This document shows positions 16,904 through 25,916 of a stretch of 64,000 nucleotides of DNA, piece after piece. The notes beneath the pieces were generated by a model that made no database searches, was not told where the DNA came from, and was given only the letters and a program-made list of their open reading frames with translations. Location of the stretch: positions 92,083 through 156,082 of the forward strand of contig NZ_LPZN01000004.1 of NCBI RefSeq assembly GCF_001646655.1, read 5' to 3'. The first letter of the stretch is position 1. The number at the start of each line of letters is the position of its first letter. The stretch is from Rhodococcus gordoniae (GTDB lineage Bacteria; Actinomycetota; Actinomycetes; Mycobacteriales; Mycobacteriaceae). Both the position numbers and the translations under genes were made by a program.

Positions 16904-16953
16904 TATCCGTCGTTTAGCGTCGGTCGGGCGAACACGACGAGAGGACCGAACGC

Positions 16954-17850
16954 GTGACCGAGGCAAGTTTTCGAGACGAGCAGGTGCTGATCAGCGCCGA
17001 CGAGCTCTCGAACGATCCCGGTGCATACACCGTCCTGCACGCCACGGTCACCTTTCCGAAGCCCCGATTCGACGGCGACTACCGGCCGGAATCCGGCTAC
17101 GCGACCTGGCGCGCCGCACACATCCCCGGGTCCCTGCACGCCGACCTGCTCGGTGGATTCAGCGCCCCGGACCCCGACCTGCACTTCACCCGTCCCACTC
17201 CGGACGCCCTCGCGGCAGCCCTGGCCGAACTCGGCGTGGCCCCCGAGGCCGACCTCGTCGTCTACGACGACGGTGGCATGACCTGGGCGTCCCGGCTGTG
17301 GTGGATGCTGCGCAACATCGGCGTCTCCGCCCGCGTCCTCGACGGCGGCTTCGCCCGCTGGACCGCACTCGACCTGCCCGTGGAGGCCGGCGACGCCGCC
17401 GAACGCCACCCCGCCACGCCTCGGACCGCGCGGACCGACCGCGGCCTGTGGCGCGACCGCGACGACGTGCTCGCCGTGGTGTCAGGCGACGCACCGGGCA
17501 CCCTCGTCTGCGCGCTCGACGCCGCGCAGTTCGCGGGCACCGTCACCACCCGTTACGCACGCCGCGGGCACATCGACGGGAGCCGGAACCTGCCGGCCAA
17601 GAGCCTGCTCACCGACGGGATCCTGCGGAGCACCGATCGGATCGGCGAGCTGACCGAGCAGGTGCTCACCGACACGTCCCGGCCGCTGATCCTGTACTGC
17701 GGTGGCGGCGTCTCGGCCTGCCTGCTGGCGCTCGCCCTGGTACGGACGGGACACGACGACGTCGCCGTCTACGACGGCTCGCTCGAGGAGTGGACGGCCG
17801 ACCCCGCCCTTCCCATGCGGACCCTCGGAGAAGAGAAGGGCGGCGCATGA
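16954..17850 (+). CDS. Sulfurtransferase, tandem rhodanese domains
   Basis: 298 residues from a GTG with GAGAGGA upstream. Two rhodanese domains: the first (about 10-145) has Asp105 where the catalytic Cys would be (VYDDGG) and is inactive, the second (about 165-290) has the active loop with C249 in LYCGGG. This is the standard thiosulfate or 3-mercaptopyruvate sulfurtransferase layout. It moves sulfane sulfur to cyanide or thiol acceptors in the cytoplasm. It is the first gene of an operon with thiM and a luciferase-like gene, which suggests handling of sulfur from a thiazole or related compound (inference). Confidence 0.93.
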   Translation: MTEASFRDEQVLISADELSNDPGAYTVLHATVTFPKPRFDGDYRPESGYATWRAAHIPGSLHADLLGGFSAPDPDLHFTRPTPDALAAALAELGVAPEADLVVYDDGGMTWASRLWWMLRNIGVSARVLDGGFARWTALDLPVEAGDAAERHPATPRTARTDRGLWRDRDDVLAVVSGDAPGTLVCALDAAQFAGTVTTRYARRGHIDGSRNLPAKSLLTDGILRSTDRIGELTEQVLTDTSRPLILYCGGGVSACLLALALVRTGHDDVAVYDGSLEEWTADPALPMRTLGEEKGGA

Positions 17851-17907
17851 TGCGATGTCCGCGATCCTGACCGCTTCGTCCTCTCCCCTCCCCCGACAGG
17901 ATCTTCC

Positions 17908-18753
17908 GTGACCACGATCCCCACCATCGACGATCTCGCCGCCACCCTCGACGCTCTGCGCGCGCGGACTCCGCTCGTACACTCGCTGACCAACATCGTC
18001 TCGGCCAACTTCCTCACCAACGTGCTGCTCGCCGCGGGCGCCAGCAACGCGCACATCGACAATGCCCATGAGGCAGGCGATTTTGCACGCATCGCCGGTG
18101 GAGTGCTCGTCAACCTCGGCACGCCCTTCGACGAGACCTCGGTGGCCTTCACCCGCGCGGCCGAGGCGGCGCACGAGGCCGGCACCCCCTGGGTCCTCGA
18201 CCCCGTCGGTGTGGGCGGACTCGCGTGGCGCACCTCGCTCGCCGCCGACCTGCTGAAGTTCCGTCCCACCGCGATCCGCGGCAACGCCTCCGAGATCATC
18301 GCGCTGGCCGGTCTGGGTGGCGACACGCGCGGCGTCGACAGCGCCGACGAGGCCGCTGCCGCCGTGCCCGCCGCCCTGACCCTGCTCGATCACGCCGACG
18401 CCGTGTCGGCCTCCGGTCCCGTCGACCATCTCGTCGGCCGCGACCGCGAAGGCTCGATCGTCGGGCTACGCATCGCCGGCGGCAGCGCGATGCTGCCGCG
18501 CGTGACCTCCACGGGATGCTCTCTCGGTGGTCTCGTCGCCGCCTACCTCGCGGTCGCGGAGACCCCGCTCGCCGGCCTCGCGGCAGCACACACGCACGTC
18601 GCGGTGGCTTCCGAGATCGCCGAGGAGAACTCCACCGGCCCGGGCTCGTTCGCCGTCGCCTACCTCGACGCCCTGTTCACCGTGGACGCCGACACGGTGC
18701 GCGCCCGCGCCCGCGTCGAGCCGTTCGAACTCCCCTCGAAGGACACGAAGTAA
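17908..18753 (+). CDS. thiM: Hydroxyethylthiazole kinase
   Basis: 281 residues from a GTG. The ThiM pattern is clear: LTNIVSANFLTNVLLAAGAS near residue 30, VLDPVGVGG, RGNASEI, and the TSTGCSLGGLVAAYL loop carrying the catalytic Cys. The enzyme phosphorylates 4-methyl-5-hydroxyethylthiazole so it can be joined to the pyrimidine half of thiamine (salvage). The gene lies 57 nt after the rhodanese gene and its TAA overlaps the next ATG (TAATG). No other thiamine gene is nearby, so here it may be part of a thiazole-use module rather than general thiamine synthesis. Confidence 0.94.
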   Translation: MTTIPTIDDLAATLDALRARTPLVHSLTNIVSANFLTNVLLAAGASNAHIDNAHEAGDFARIAGGVLVNLGTPFDETSVAFTRAAEAAHEAGTPWVLDPVGVGGLAWRTSLAADLLKFRPTAIRGNASEIIALAGLGGDTRGVDSADEAAAAVPAALTLLDHADAVSASGPVDHLVGRDREGSIVGLRIAGGSAMLPRVTSTGCSLGGLVAAYLAVAETPLAGLAAAHTHVAVASEIAEENSTGPGSFAVAYLDALFTVDADTVRARARVEPFELPSKDTK

Positions 18754-19502
18754 TGCCTGTCAAGACCTTCTGGTATCTCACCCAGGCCGACGGCGACTAC
18801 CCCTGGAGCCCCGGCGGGTTGTACCCGGTGGACGGGCAGCGGCAGATCGAACTCGCGAAGACCATCGACGACGGCGGCTTCGAGGGCGCGCTCGTCGCCA
18901 CCTGGCCGAACGATCCGTTCATCTCGGCGACGTGGGCGGCCGCGCACACCAGCCGGATGAAGTTCCTCGTCGCGATCTACGCGAACATGATGCCCGCGCG
19001 ACTGCTCGCCGAGAAGGCCCTGACCTTCGACGCGTTCAGCGGCGCACTGTCCGGTGTGATTGTGCGCCCGAGCCGGGACGAAGCGATCGAGCGGTTCCGG
19101 TCGCTGTTCGAGAAGGCCGGCATCGAGCAGATCCAGGACGTGCTCGACAAGGCGGTCCGCCGCCGCACCCACGGCAAGCAGGACCTGAAGACCTTCACCG
19201 CGCGCGACGCGCAGCGGCAGGGCTGGGTCGACTCCATCAACGCCGGCACGCTGCCCGAACCCGAGGACCTGTATCTCGGCGACGGCCTCTACGCGGGCAT
19301 CACCGCGTGGTCACCGCTGGACATCTTTGCCACGGGTTCGTCGGCGGTCTACTACGTCGGCGACCCGGACGAGATCACCGGCCACGTGCGCACCCTGCGC
19401 GACGCGACCGGACCGACCTCCCTGATCCTCGCCGGATGGCCGCTCATCGACGAAGCGAAGAACGTTGCGGAGCACCTGATTCCGCGTTTCGAGAAGCTCT
19501 GA
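18753..19502 (+). CDS. Luciferase-like (SsuD-type) flavin monooxygenase, internally shortened
   Basis: 249 residues, about 110-140 fewer than SsuD-type alkanesulfonate monooxygenases. The N-terminal ~95 residues match the family (FWYLTQADGDY, FEGALVATW, FLVAIYANMMPARLLAEKA, FDAFSG). The sequence then jumps to the C-terminal helices (SRDEAIERFRSLFEKAGI) and the end segment (YYVGDPDEITGHV, LILAGWPLIDEA). The central barrel strands expected after FDAFSG are missing, yet the frame is open. It overlaps thiM by TAATG. Either an in-frame deletion has made a non-functional remnant or a compact variant exists. Intact relatives release sulfite from organosulfur compounds using FMNH2, which would fit the rhodanese neighbour. 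Confidence 0.75.
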   Translation: MPVKTFWYLTQADGDYPWSPGGLYPVDGQRQIELAKTIDDGGFEGALVATWPNDPFISATWAAAHTSRMKFLVAIYANMMPARLLAEKALTFDAFSGALSGVIVRPSRDEAIERFRSLFEKAGIEQIQDVLDKAVRRRTHGKQDLKTFTARDAQRQGWVDSINAGTLPEPEDLYLGDGLYAGITAWSPLDIFATGSSAVYYVGDPDEITGHVRTLRDATGPTSLILAGWPLIDEAKNVAEHLIPRFEKL

Positions 19503-19523
19503 CGGTAACGCCGGCGGGATCGG

Positions 19524-20300
19524 TCAGGGGGTGTCGACGAGACGGAACCCCGACCCGATCCCGTCGCGCGCGTCGATCTCGGCGAGGATCCGGTCGGCCC
19601 GCTGGTAGGCGGCGAATCTCGTATCGGGAACCTGCCGGTCGCCGGAGACCCGGGTCGGCGGGAACCGGTATCCCACGGACAGTCCCAGCCACTCACCCGT
19701 CTCGGCACGTACGAGCGGACCCCCGGAGTCGCCCGGTCGCATGAGCAACGGCGACGACATCAGGTTCTCGTCCACCCGCACCTCGCCGGTCGCGCAGGCC
19801 ACCGACGTGCTTCGCCCTGCCGCGCAGTGTGTCCCGACCGGCAGCTCGCCCTCGTCGAACGCCGCCACCGACTCGAGCACCACACGTTCTCCGCGGTCGT
19901 TCGGCGCCGACGTGTTCGACCCCCGTACGCGGGTCTCGTCGAGGACGACCACCGCGTAATCGGCGATCTCGTCGGTGGGGAATCCGAGCGGATCGATCGA
20001 ACCCGTACTCGCGACATCCGTTTCGGCACCGATGGCACCTCGATGCTGTTCGTCGACCTTCCAGACCGGCGACGATCCCGTTCGATAGCAGTGCCCCGCC
20101 GTGATGGCGACCAGACGACCCGCGTCGTCGTGCCCGACCGCCGCGACCGAACACCAGCCCGGTGTCGGCTCCGGCGAGAACGAGATCCCGTCGCCGGGCC
20201 GGAGGACGACCCGGTCGTCTCCCCCGCCCGCCGAAGCCACGCCCGACGCTCCGGAAGCGAATGCGGCAGCGGCACAACACACTGCGAATGCGCGTCTCAC
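19524..20300 (-). CDS. Secreted trypsin-like serine protease
   Basis: 258 residues with an N-terminal signal peptide ending near ASGVASA (about residue 24). The S1 triad is visible: His in TAGHC, Asp in IADYAVV, Ser in RPGDSGGP. Cysteines are placed for disulfides (WCSVAA/AGHC and HCAAG/ACATG). It resembles S1 peptidases of the streptogrisin/chymotrypsin type, without pro-domain. It would act outside the membrane. The start overlaps the stop of the upstream HhH-GPD gene by 4 nt (ATGA), so the two are co-transcribed although their functions are unrelated. Confidence 0.88.
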   Translation of the reverse strand: MRRAFAVCCAAAAFASGASGVASAGGGDDRVVLRPGDGISFSPEPTPGWCSVAAVGHDDAGRLVAITAGHCYRTGSSPVWKVDEQHRGAIGAETDVASTGSIDPLGFPTDEIADYAVVVLDETRVRGSNTSAPNDRGERVVLESVAAFDEGELPVGTHCAAGRSTSVACATGEVRVDENLMSSPLLMRPGDSGGPLVRAETGEWLGLSVGYRFPPTRVSGDRQVPDTRFAAYQRADRILAEIDARDGIGSGFRLVDTP

Positions 20301-20881
20301 GACTTCTTCGCAGTCTTCATCGACTTCTTGAACTCGCGCACCTCACGCAACGACTGCTCGTCGACGACGTCGGCGATCGACCGGCGCGCGCCCTCGTGCC
20401 CGTAGTCGCCGGCAGCTTCCCGCCACCCTTCGGGCCGCACGCCGATCTGCTTGCCGAGCAGTGCCAGGAAGATGCGTGCCTTCTGGTCGCCGTAACCCGG
20501 CAGCTTCTTCAGCCTCCGCAGAACTTCCTTGCCGTCCGGGTGGCCGGACGTCCACAATGCTGCGGCGTCGCCGTCGTAGTCCTCGACGATCGCCGCGCAC
20601 AGCGCCTGGATCCGCTGACCCATCGACGTGGGGAACCGGTGTACGGCCGGTTGCTGCGCACACACCGCGACGAACTCGTCGGGATCCGCCGACGCGATGC
20701 GGTGCACGTCGAGACCACCGAGACGGTCGGCGAGCTTCTTCGGTCCCGCGAACGCGACCTCCATCGGCACCTGCTGGTCGAGCAGCATGCCGATGAGAAG
20801 GGCCAGCGGATCCTCGGCCAGCAGTGCGTCGGCGTCGGGATCTCCGACCAGGTTCAGCGTCGATGACATGACGACGATCAT
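20297..20881 (-). CDS. HhH-GPD family DNA glycosylase-like protein
   Basis: 194 residues; the ATG at 20869 (MSSTLN) is an equally possible start. The helix-hairpin-helix region (LRRLKKLPGYGDQKARIFLALLG) and overall helical make-up fit the HhH-GPD base-excision superfamily, in the short uncharacterised actinobacterial subgroup. No Cys cluster for a 4Fe-4S centre is present. The usual catalytic Lys/Asp pair cannot be assigned with confidence. It lies between the hypothetical gene at 20892 (11-nt gap) and the protease gene (4-nt overlap). Confidence 0.8.
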   Translation of the reverse strand: MIVVMSSTLNLVGDPDADALLAEDPLALLIGMLLDQQVPMEVAFAGPKKLADRLGGLDVHRIASADPDEFVAVCAQQPAVHRFPTSMGQRIQALCAAIVEDYDGDAAALWTSGHPDGKEVLRRLKKLPGYGDQKARIFLALLGKQIGVRPEGWREAAGDYGHEGARRSIADVVDEQSLREVREFKKSMKTAKKS

Positions 20882-20891
20882 GCCCTGCGCG

Positions 20892-22322
20892 TCAGGGCCG
20901 GCGCCACACGACCACCGCGATCACGATGCCCAGGGTGAGGGCGATCGATGTGGTCAGCGCATGCAACCAGTGCGGGAAGAGAGTCGGTTGCGACGTTGCC
21001 GGAACGGCGGCCAGCGCAGCGAACAACGCCACGACGGCGATGACCGACGCGGCCGCGGACCACCCCTGGGCGAGGCGGGTGTGCCTCGCCCCGCGCAGCT
21101 CCGCACTGTGCAGCAACGCGTGCTCGACGACTTCCACGATCTCGGACAGTTCCGCGTCGAGTTCCGCCATCTCGGCGGCGACCCGGCCGGCCATGAGGGC
21201 GCGCAGCTGGGTGGGGTGCGTCCACGAGTGGAACCGGTCGTCGTGGAGCGATTCCTTGCGCAGGAGAAGGCGGTCCATCCGGCGGGCCTGCATGATCGCG
21301 ATGTCGTCGAGAACGGTGGCCAGCCGATCCCCGCGGAGCCCGTCGGGGTGGCGCAGACGGTCCATGATCGTCCAGTAATCGGCCGAGGCCCGCGCTCGCA
21401 CCGCCACCCACGGGATGAGCCCGTAGATCATCTCGCGAGTGCCGTGCCCGACATAGTCGCTGCCGAGAGAGGTGGCCTCGAGGTCGAACAGCACCGCACC
21501 GGAATCCTCCCGCACCGCGAGGGCGGCGCCCGGCTGAACGGGCCGGTCCACCAGCGGCACGCGGTCCCATCCCCACAGCACACCCCAGGACCGTGCCGCG
21601 GCGCGGGCCTCCGGACCGATACGCGGTCCGTCGACGAGAGAACGGACGCGCTCGCCACCGCTGGAGAGCACTTCCACGACCATCCCCTCGACGACCTCCC
21701 GATCACCTACTCCCCGGTGGCGGTGGACGACGAGTTCGTGGAGGGGACGGAACGTCGTCGGCGCGCACAACCGCCTGTTCAGACCCGGGAACACATCGTT
21801 CAGGCAATCGTCGGCCGTCAGCTCGAAGGGTGCGAGGAACTCGCCGAGCACGGGACGCAGACCGGCTCCGTCGCGGTCCTGCAGCGGGTCGCTCCGCCAG
21901 TCGATCAGCGGGGAGCCGTTGTCCGTCAGCGATTCCAGCGCCAGCACGAGGCCGTGACCCGGAACGTCCCACAGCGACACGCACGTCGCGGGGTGACCCA
22001 CATACGGCCGGGTCGCATCCGGGGCCTCCCGCAGCGAACCCGTCGACGCGCCGAACGAGACGGCCGGCCGTGCCGGGTCGACGATGTGCCGGAAGGCGAG
22101 CAGGCACGGCGGACGCACACCGTGGTCGGTATCGGGGTGATCGGCGATGCGTGCGGGAAGGAAGGGCTCCATCTTCTCGACGGGCGGAACTCGCGGCGGC
22201 GTCTCGGGCGCCGCCTCGATGTCGAGCGCCAGGAGGAACACCTTCAGTACGCCGACACACCCCGTGACAGATCCGACGGCCGATACGCCGACTCCGGAAT
22301 CCACGAGCGCGCGGTTTTCCAT
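20892..22322 (-). CDS. Hypothetical protein with C-terminal helical stalk and two membrane helices
   Basis: About 476 residues from the ATG at 22322 (MENRALVDSG), with GGAAG upstream; GTG at 22331 is an alternative. I do not recognise the family. The N-terminal ~330 residues look like a soluble alpha/beta domain. Residues ~330-430 form long amphipathic helices (IMQARRMDRLLLRKESL, MAELDAELSEIVEVVEHAL), and the end has two hydrophobic segments joined by a short loop. That order recalls CorA-type magnesium channels, but I do not find the GMN signature. It could be a CorA-like channel, a membrane-anchored sensor or a conflict-system protein. Confidence 0.65.
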   Translation of the reverse strand: MENRALVDSGVGVSAVGSVTGCVGVLKVFLLALDIEAAPETPPRVPPVEKMEPFLPARIADHPDTDHGVRPPCLLAFRHIVDPARPAVSFGASTGSLREAPDATRPYVGHPATCVSLWDVPGHGLVLALESLTDNGSPLIDWRSDPLQDRDGAGLRPVLGEFLAPFELTADDCLNDVFPGLNRRLCAPTTFRPLHELVVHRHRGVGDREVVEGMVVEVLSSGGERVRSLVDGPRIGPEARAAARSWGVLWGWDRVPLVDRPVQPGAALAVREDSGAVLFDLEATSLGSDYVGHGTREMIYGLIPWVAVRARASADYWTIMDRLRHPDGLRGDRLATVLDDIAIMQARRMDRLLLRKESLHDDRFHSWTHPTQLRALMAGRVAAEMAELDAELSEIVEVVEHALLHSAELRGARHTRLAQGWSAAASVIAVVALFAALAAVPATSQPTLFPHWLHALTTSIALTLGIVIAVVVWRRP

Positions 22323-22453
22323 CACACTCACCACTTCCGAACCCGCCGCACGGTATGCGGCGACCCTGACCCGCGAGTATGTCAGGTCGGGAGGGGAAAG
22401 CAAGTCGGTGTGACGCCGGGTCCCGAAAACGCTCCGAACAGGGCGGTTCGGGG

Positions 22454-22496
22454 TTGTCCACCGCCCATCCACGTGTTGTCCACAACTTTATCCACA
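22454..22496 (+). promoter_or_regulatory. Cluster of three DnaA-box-like 9-mers
   Basis: TTGTCCACC (22454-22462), TTGTCCACA (22476-22484) and TTATCCACA (22488-22496) lie in direct orientation within 43 bp. TTGTCCACA matches the actinobacterial DnaA box consensus and TTATCCACA is the canonical strong box. They sit in the 228-nt gap between the hypothetical gene and the aminotransferase terminator. There is no dnaA or dnaN here, so this is not a typical oriC. Confidence 0.6.
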
Positions 22497-22550
22497 GGCT
22501 GGGAACAAACTCACAGACTCTGCAGCCGGGGAGGTACGCAACACAGAAAA

Positions 22551-22593
22551 GAGGCTCGCAACACCGGCAGTCACTGCTGGTGTTGCGAGCCTC
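22551..22593. terminator. Long palindrome after the aminotransferase gene
   Basis: A 20-bp stem with one G-T pair (22551-22570 with 22574-22593) and a 3-nt loop; the outer 15 bp (GAGGCTCGCAACACC) are perfect. It starts 28 nt beyond the aminotransferase stop on the minus strand. No T-run follows. Degenerate copies of the arm flank it (GAGGTACGCAACAC at 22531, GTTGCGGGCCT at 22602), as for the related element at 11882. Confidence 0.65.
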
Positions 22594-22621
22594 GTCCTCG
22601 CGTTGCGGGCCTGTCGGCGCA

Positions 22622-24261
<1,640 letters not shown>

Positions 24262-24264
24262 CGG

Positions 24265-24307
24265 AACCCCGTGGGACGCACAGCGTCCCACGGGGTTTCT
24301 GCTTTTT
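24265..24307 (+). terminator. Rho-independent terminator of tRNA-Ser
   Basis: A perfect 14-bp stem (AACCCCGTGGGACG, 24265-24278, with 24284-24297), a 5-nt loop and a T-rich tail (TTTCTGCTTTTT). Placed 3 nt after the encoded CCA. Confidence 0.93.
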
Positions 24308-24346
24308 CACCCCCTGTGTTCGCGTGCCCGGCCGATCTCGGGCACG

Positions 24347-24610
24347 ATGCGTCTCGTGACCGCGGACGACAATTTCCCGCTCTCCGGCGACGCCGACCAC
24401 GAGCAGGCTTCGGTCTGGGTGGAGATGTTGGACCGCGAGATCGACGAGCTGTCCACGACCATCGAGAGGACCGGGCAGAAGGCCCGTGCCGAGCATCGGG
24501 TGGGCGCCGTGGACCGGGCGCGCCGGTTCGACGCGGAGGTCGAGCGGCTGGCCGCCCAACTCCGCGATCTCCACCGCATGCGCCGCAATCTCACCGACCG
24601 CTTCAGCTGA
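24347..24610 (+). CDS. Small coiled-coil hypothetical protein
   Basis: 87 residues, charged and almost wholly helical, with heptad-like spacing (EMLDREIDELSTTIERT, VERLAAQLRDLHRMRRNL). No known domain. ATG at 24347 or GTG at 24356 could start it. Such short actinobacterial proteins are usually of unknown function. Codon use looks like that of its neighbours. It converges on the lipoprotein nuclease gene, with a tandem repeat array between the two stops. Confidence 0.55.
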   Translation: MRLVTADDNFPLSGDADHEQASVWVEMLDREIDELSTTIERTGQKARAEHRVGAVDRARRFDAEVERLAAQLRDLHRMRRNLTDRFS

Positions 24611-24623
24611 TCGGGAGATCGCG

Positions 24624-24688
24624 GCGGTGCGCTACTCGCAGGCGCTGCGGTGCGCTACTCGCAGGCGCTGCGGTGCGCTACTCGCAGG
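24624..24688. repeat. 23-bp tandem repeat, 2.8 copies, overlapping a gene end
   Basis: The unit GCGGTGCGCTACTCGCAGGCGCT is split here as GCGGTGCGCTAC + TCGCAGGCGCT. Full copies occupy 24624-24646 and 24647-24669, and a partial copy 24670-24688 runs into the last codons and stop of the minus-strand nuclease gene. The extra copies repeat the gene's own 3' end outside the coding region. Confidence 0.9.
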
Positions 24689-25775
24689 CCACGCCGTCGC
24701 CGTCGCGGTCCATCTTCGGGCGGTAGCCGGGCTGCCCCGCGTACAGCGGCGCCGCTCCCGCGGCCCGGGCAGCCGAACAGTTCTCGAAGTACACACTCGC
24801 CGGAGCGGCGGGCTGCGCAGGCGCCACCGGTGCGGGCTCTGCGGGAGCGGGTGCCGGTGCCGGAGCAGGGGCGGGTGCCGGAGCAGGGGCGGGTGCCGGA
24901 GCAGGGGCCGGGGCCGTCGTGGTCGTGGGCACGACGGCGGGCTCTGCGCCGGCAGGAATTCCTCCTCCGCATTCGGTGAGGACCCGTGCCATCGCATCGT
25001 GCTCGGCCTGCGTCACCCACAACCCGTAGATCGCCTTGACCTCGATCTGCCGCGCGACGTACGTGCAGCGGTAGGCGCGGTTCGGCGGCAGCCAGGTGGC
25101 GGCGTCACCGTCGCTCTTCTGCTGGTTGGTCGGCCCGTCCACCGCCTGGAGATTGCGCGGATCGTTGGCGAAATCGGCCCGGGTGCCTGCGTCGAGTTGC
25201 TGCGCGCCCTTCTGCCACGCGTCGGACAGCGCGACGACGTGGTCGATCTGCACCGCGGTGGAGGTGTCCTGTCCGCGCGTGAATGCGATCGTCGTCCCGG
25301 TGTACACGTCGTTCAGGGTTCCCGACGCCACGACGCAGTCGCGGGTGCCGGACTTGTAGACGATGTCGACGAGGTCGCGTCGCAGGATGTCGTTGCGGGT
25401 GTCGCAGCCGTTGCGCCCGAACTCCACCGACACGTCGTCGCTCCACGCCTGACCGAACAGGTCGCGGCTGTAGCCGGTCTTGGGTGCGCGGCCCTTGATC
25501 GGCAGGGTCGCCAGCCGGGCCAGGGCATCCGACGAGGCCGCCGGGACGGCCGGGCTCCGGTCAGCGGGGCTCGGGGCGCTCGCGGACGTGGGGCGTGTCG
25601 TGCCGGACGGCGTCGTCGTGGAGGTCTCCGAACTCGGTGCCGGGGATTGTTCGGAGGTCGCCGCCGGCGCGACGGCGGTGTCTTCGACGGTCGAGTCGCA
25701 ACCGGAGAGGGTCAGACCCACGACCGTCGCGACGACGAGAAGGGACAGCCGGGACGACAAGCGGGGCAAGGACAT
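24678..25775 (-). CDS. Lipoprotein with HNH-type (GmrSD C-terminal, DUF1524) nuclease and Excalibur domains
   Basis: 365 residues. A signal peptide ends in lipobox LSGC (C26), so it is anchored outside the membrane. A Ser/Thr/Pro-rich spacer (30-80) precedes a DUF1524/HNH nuclease core with D178-H179 in QIDHVVALSDAW, N209 in RNLQAV and NQQKSD near 217-222. A (Pro-Ala)n linker of about 25 residues (288-312) leads to a C-terminal Excalibur calcium-binding domain ending DRDGDGVACE. The set-up is a cell-surface nuclease probably dependent on divalent metal, for nutrient scavenging or envelope DNA processing. The 3' end lies inside a tandem repeat array. Confidence 0.88.
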   Translation of the reverse strand: MSLPRLSSRLSLLVVATVVGLTLSGCDSTVEDTAVAPAATSEQSPAPSSETSTTTPSGTTRPTSASAPSPADRSPAVPAASSDALARLATLPIKGRAPKTGYSRDLFGQAWSDDVSVEFGRNGCDTRNDILRRDLVDIVYKSGTRDCVVASGTLNDVYTGTTIAFTRGQDTSTAVQIDHVVALSDAWQKGAQQLDAGTRADFANDPRNLQAVDGPTNQQKSDGDAATWLPPNRAYRCTYVARQIEVKAIYGLWVTQAEHDAMARVLTECGGGIPAGAEPAVVPTTTTAPAPAPAPAPAPAPAPAPAPAPAPAEPAPVAPAQPAAPASVYFENCSAARAAGAAPLYAGQPGYRPKMDRDGDGVACE

Positions 25776-25916
25776 CGGGAGAACTCCTGAGAACGACGGT
25801 GCCGGACGGCTCCGCCTTGTCCATCGCGTTCACGGCGCCCGGTCGTTACAGCACGTAAGTGTCTCGGTAACTGCTGCCGACGTCGTCCCGGTCGACACGG
25901 TTCCTACTATCGTCCT

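Noticed and set aside
22454..22496. Chromosomal origin (oriC)
   Set aside because: Only three boxes, no AT-rich unwinding region and no dnaA, dnaN or gyr genes in the window.
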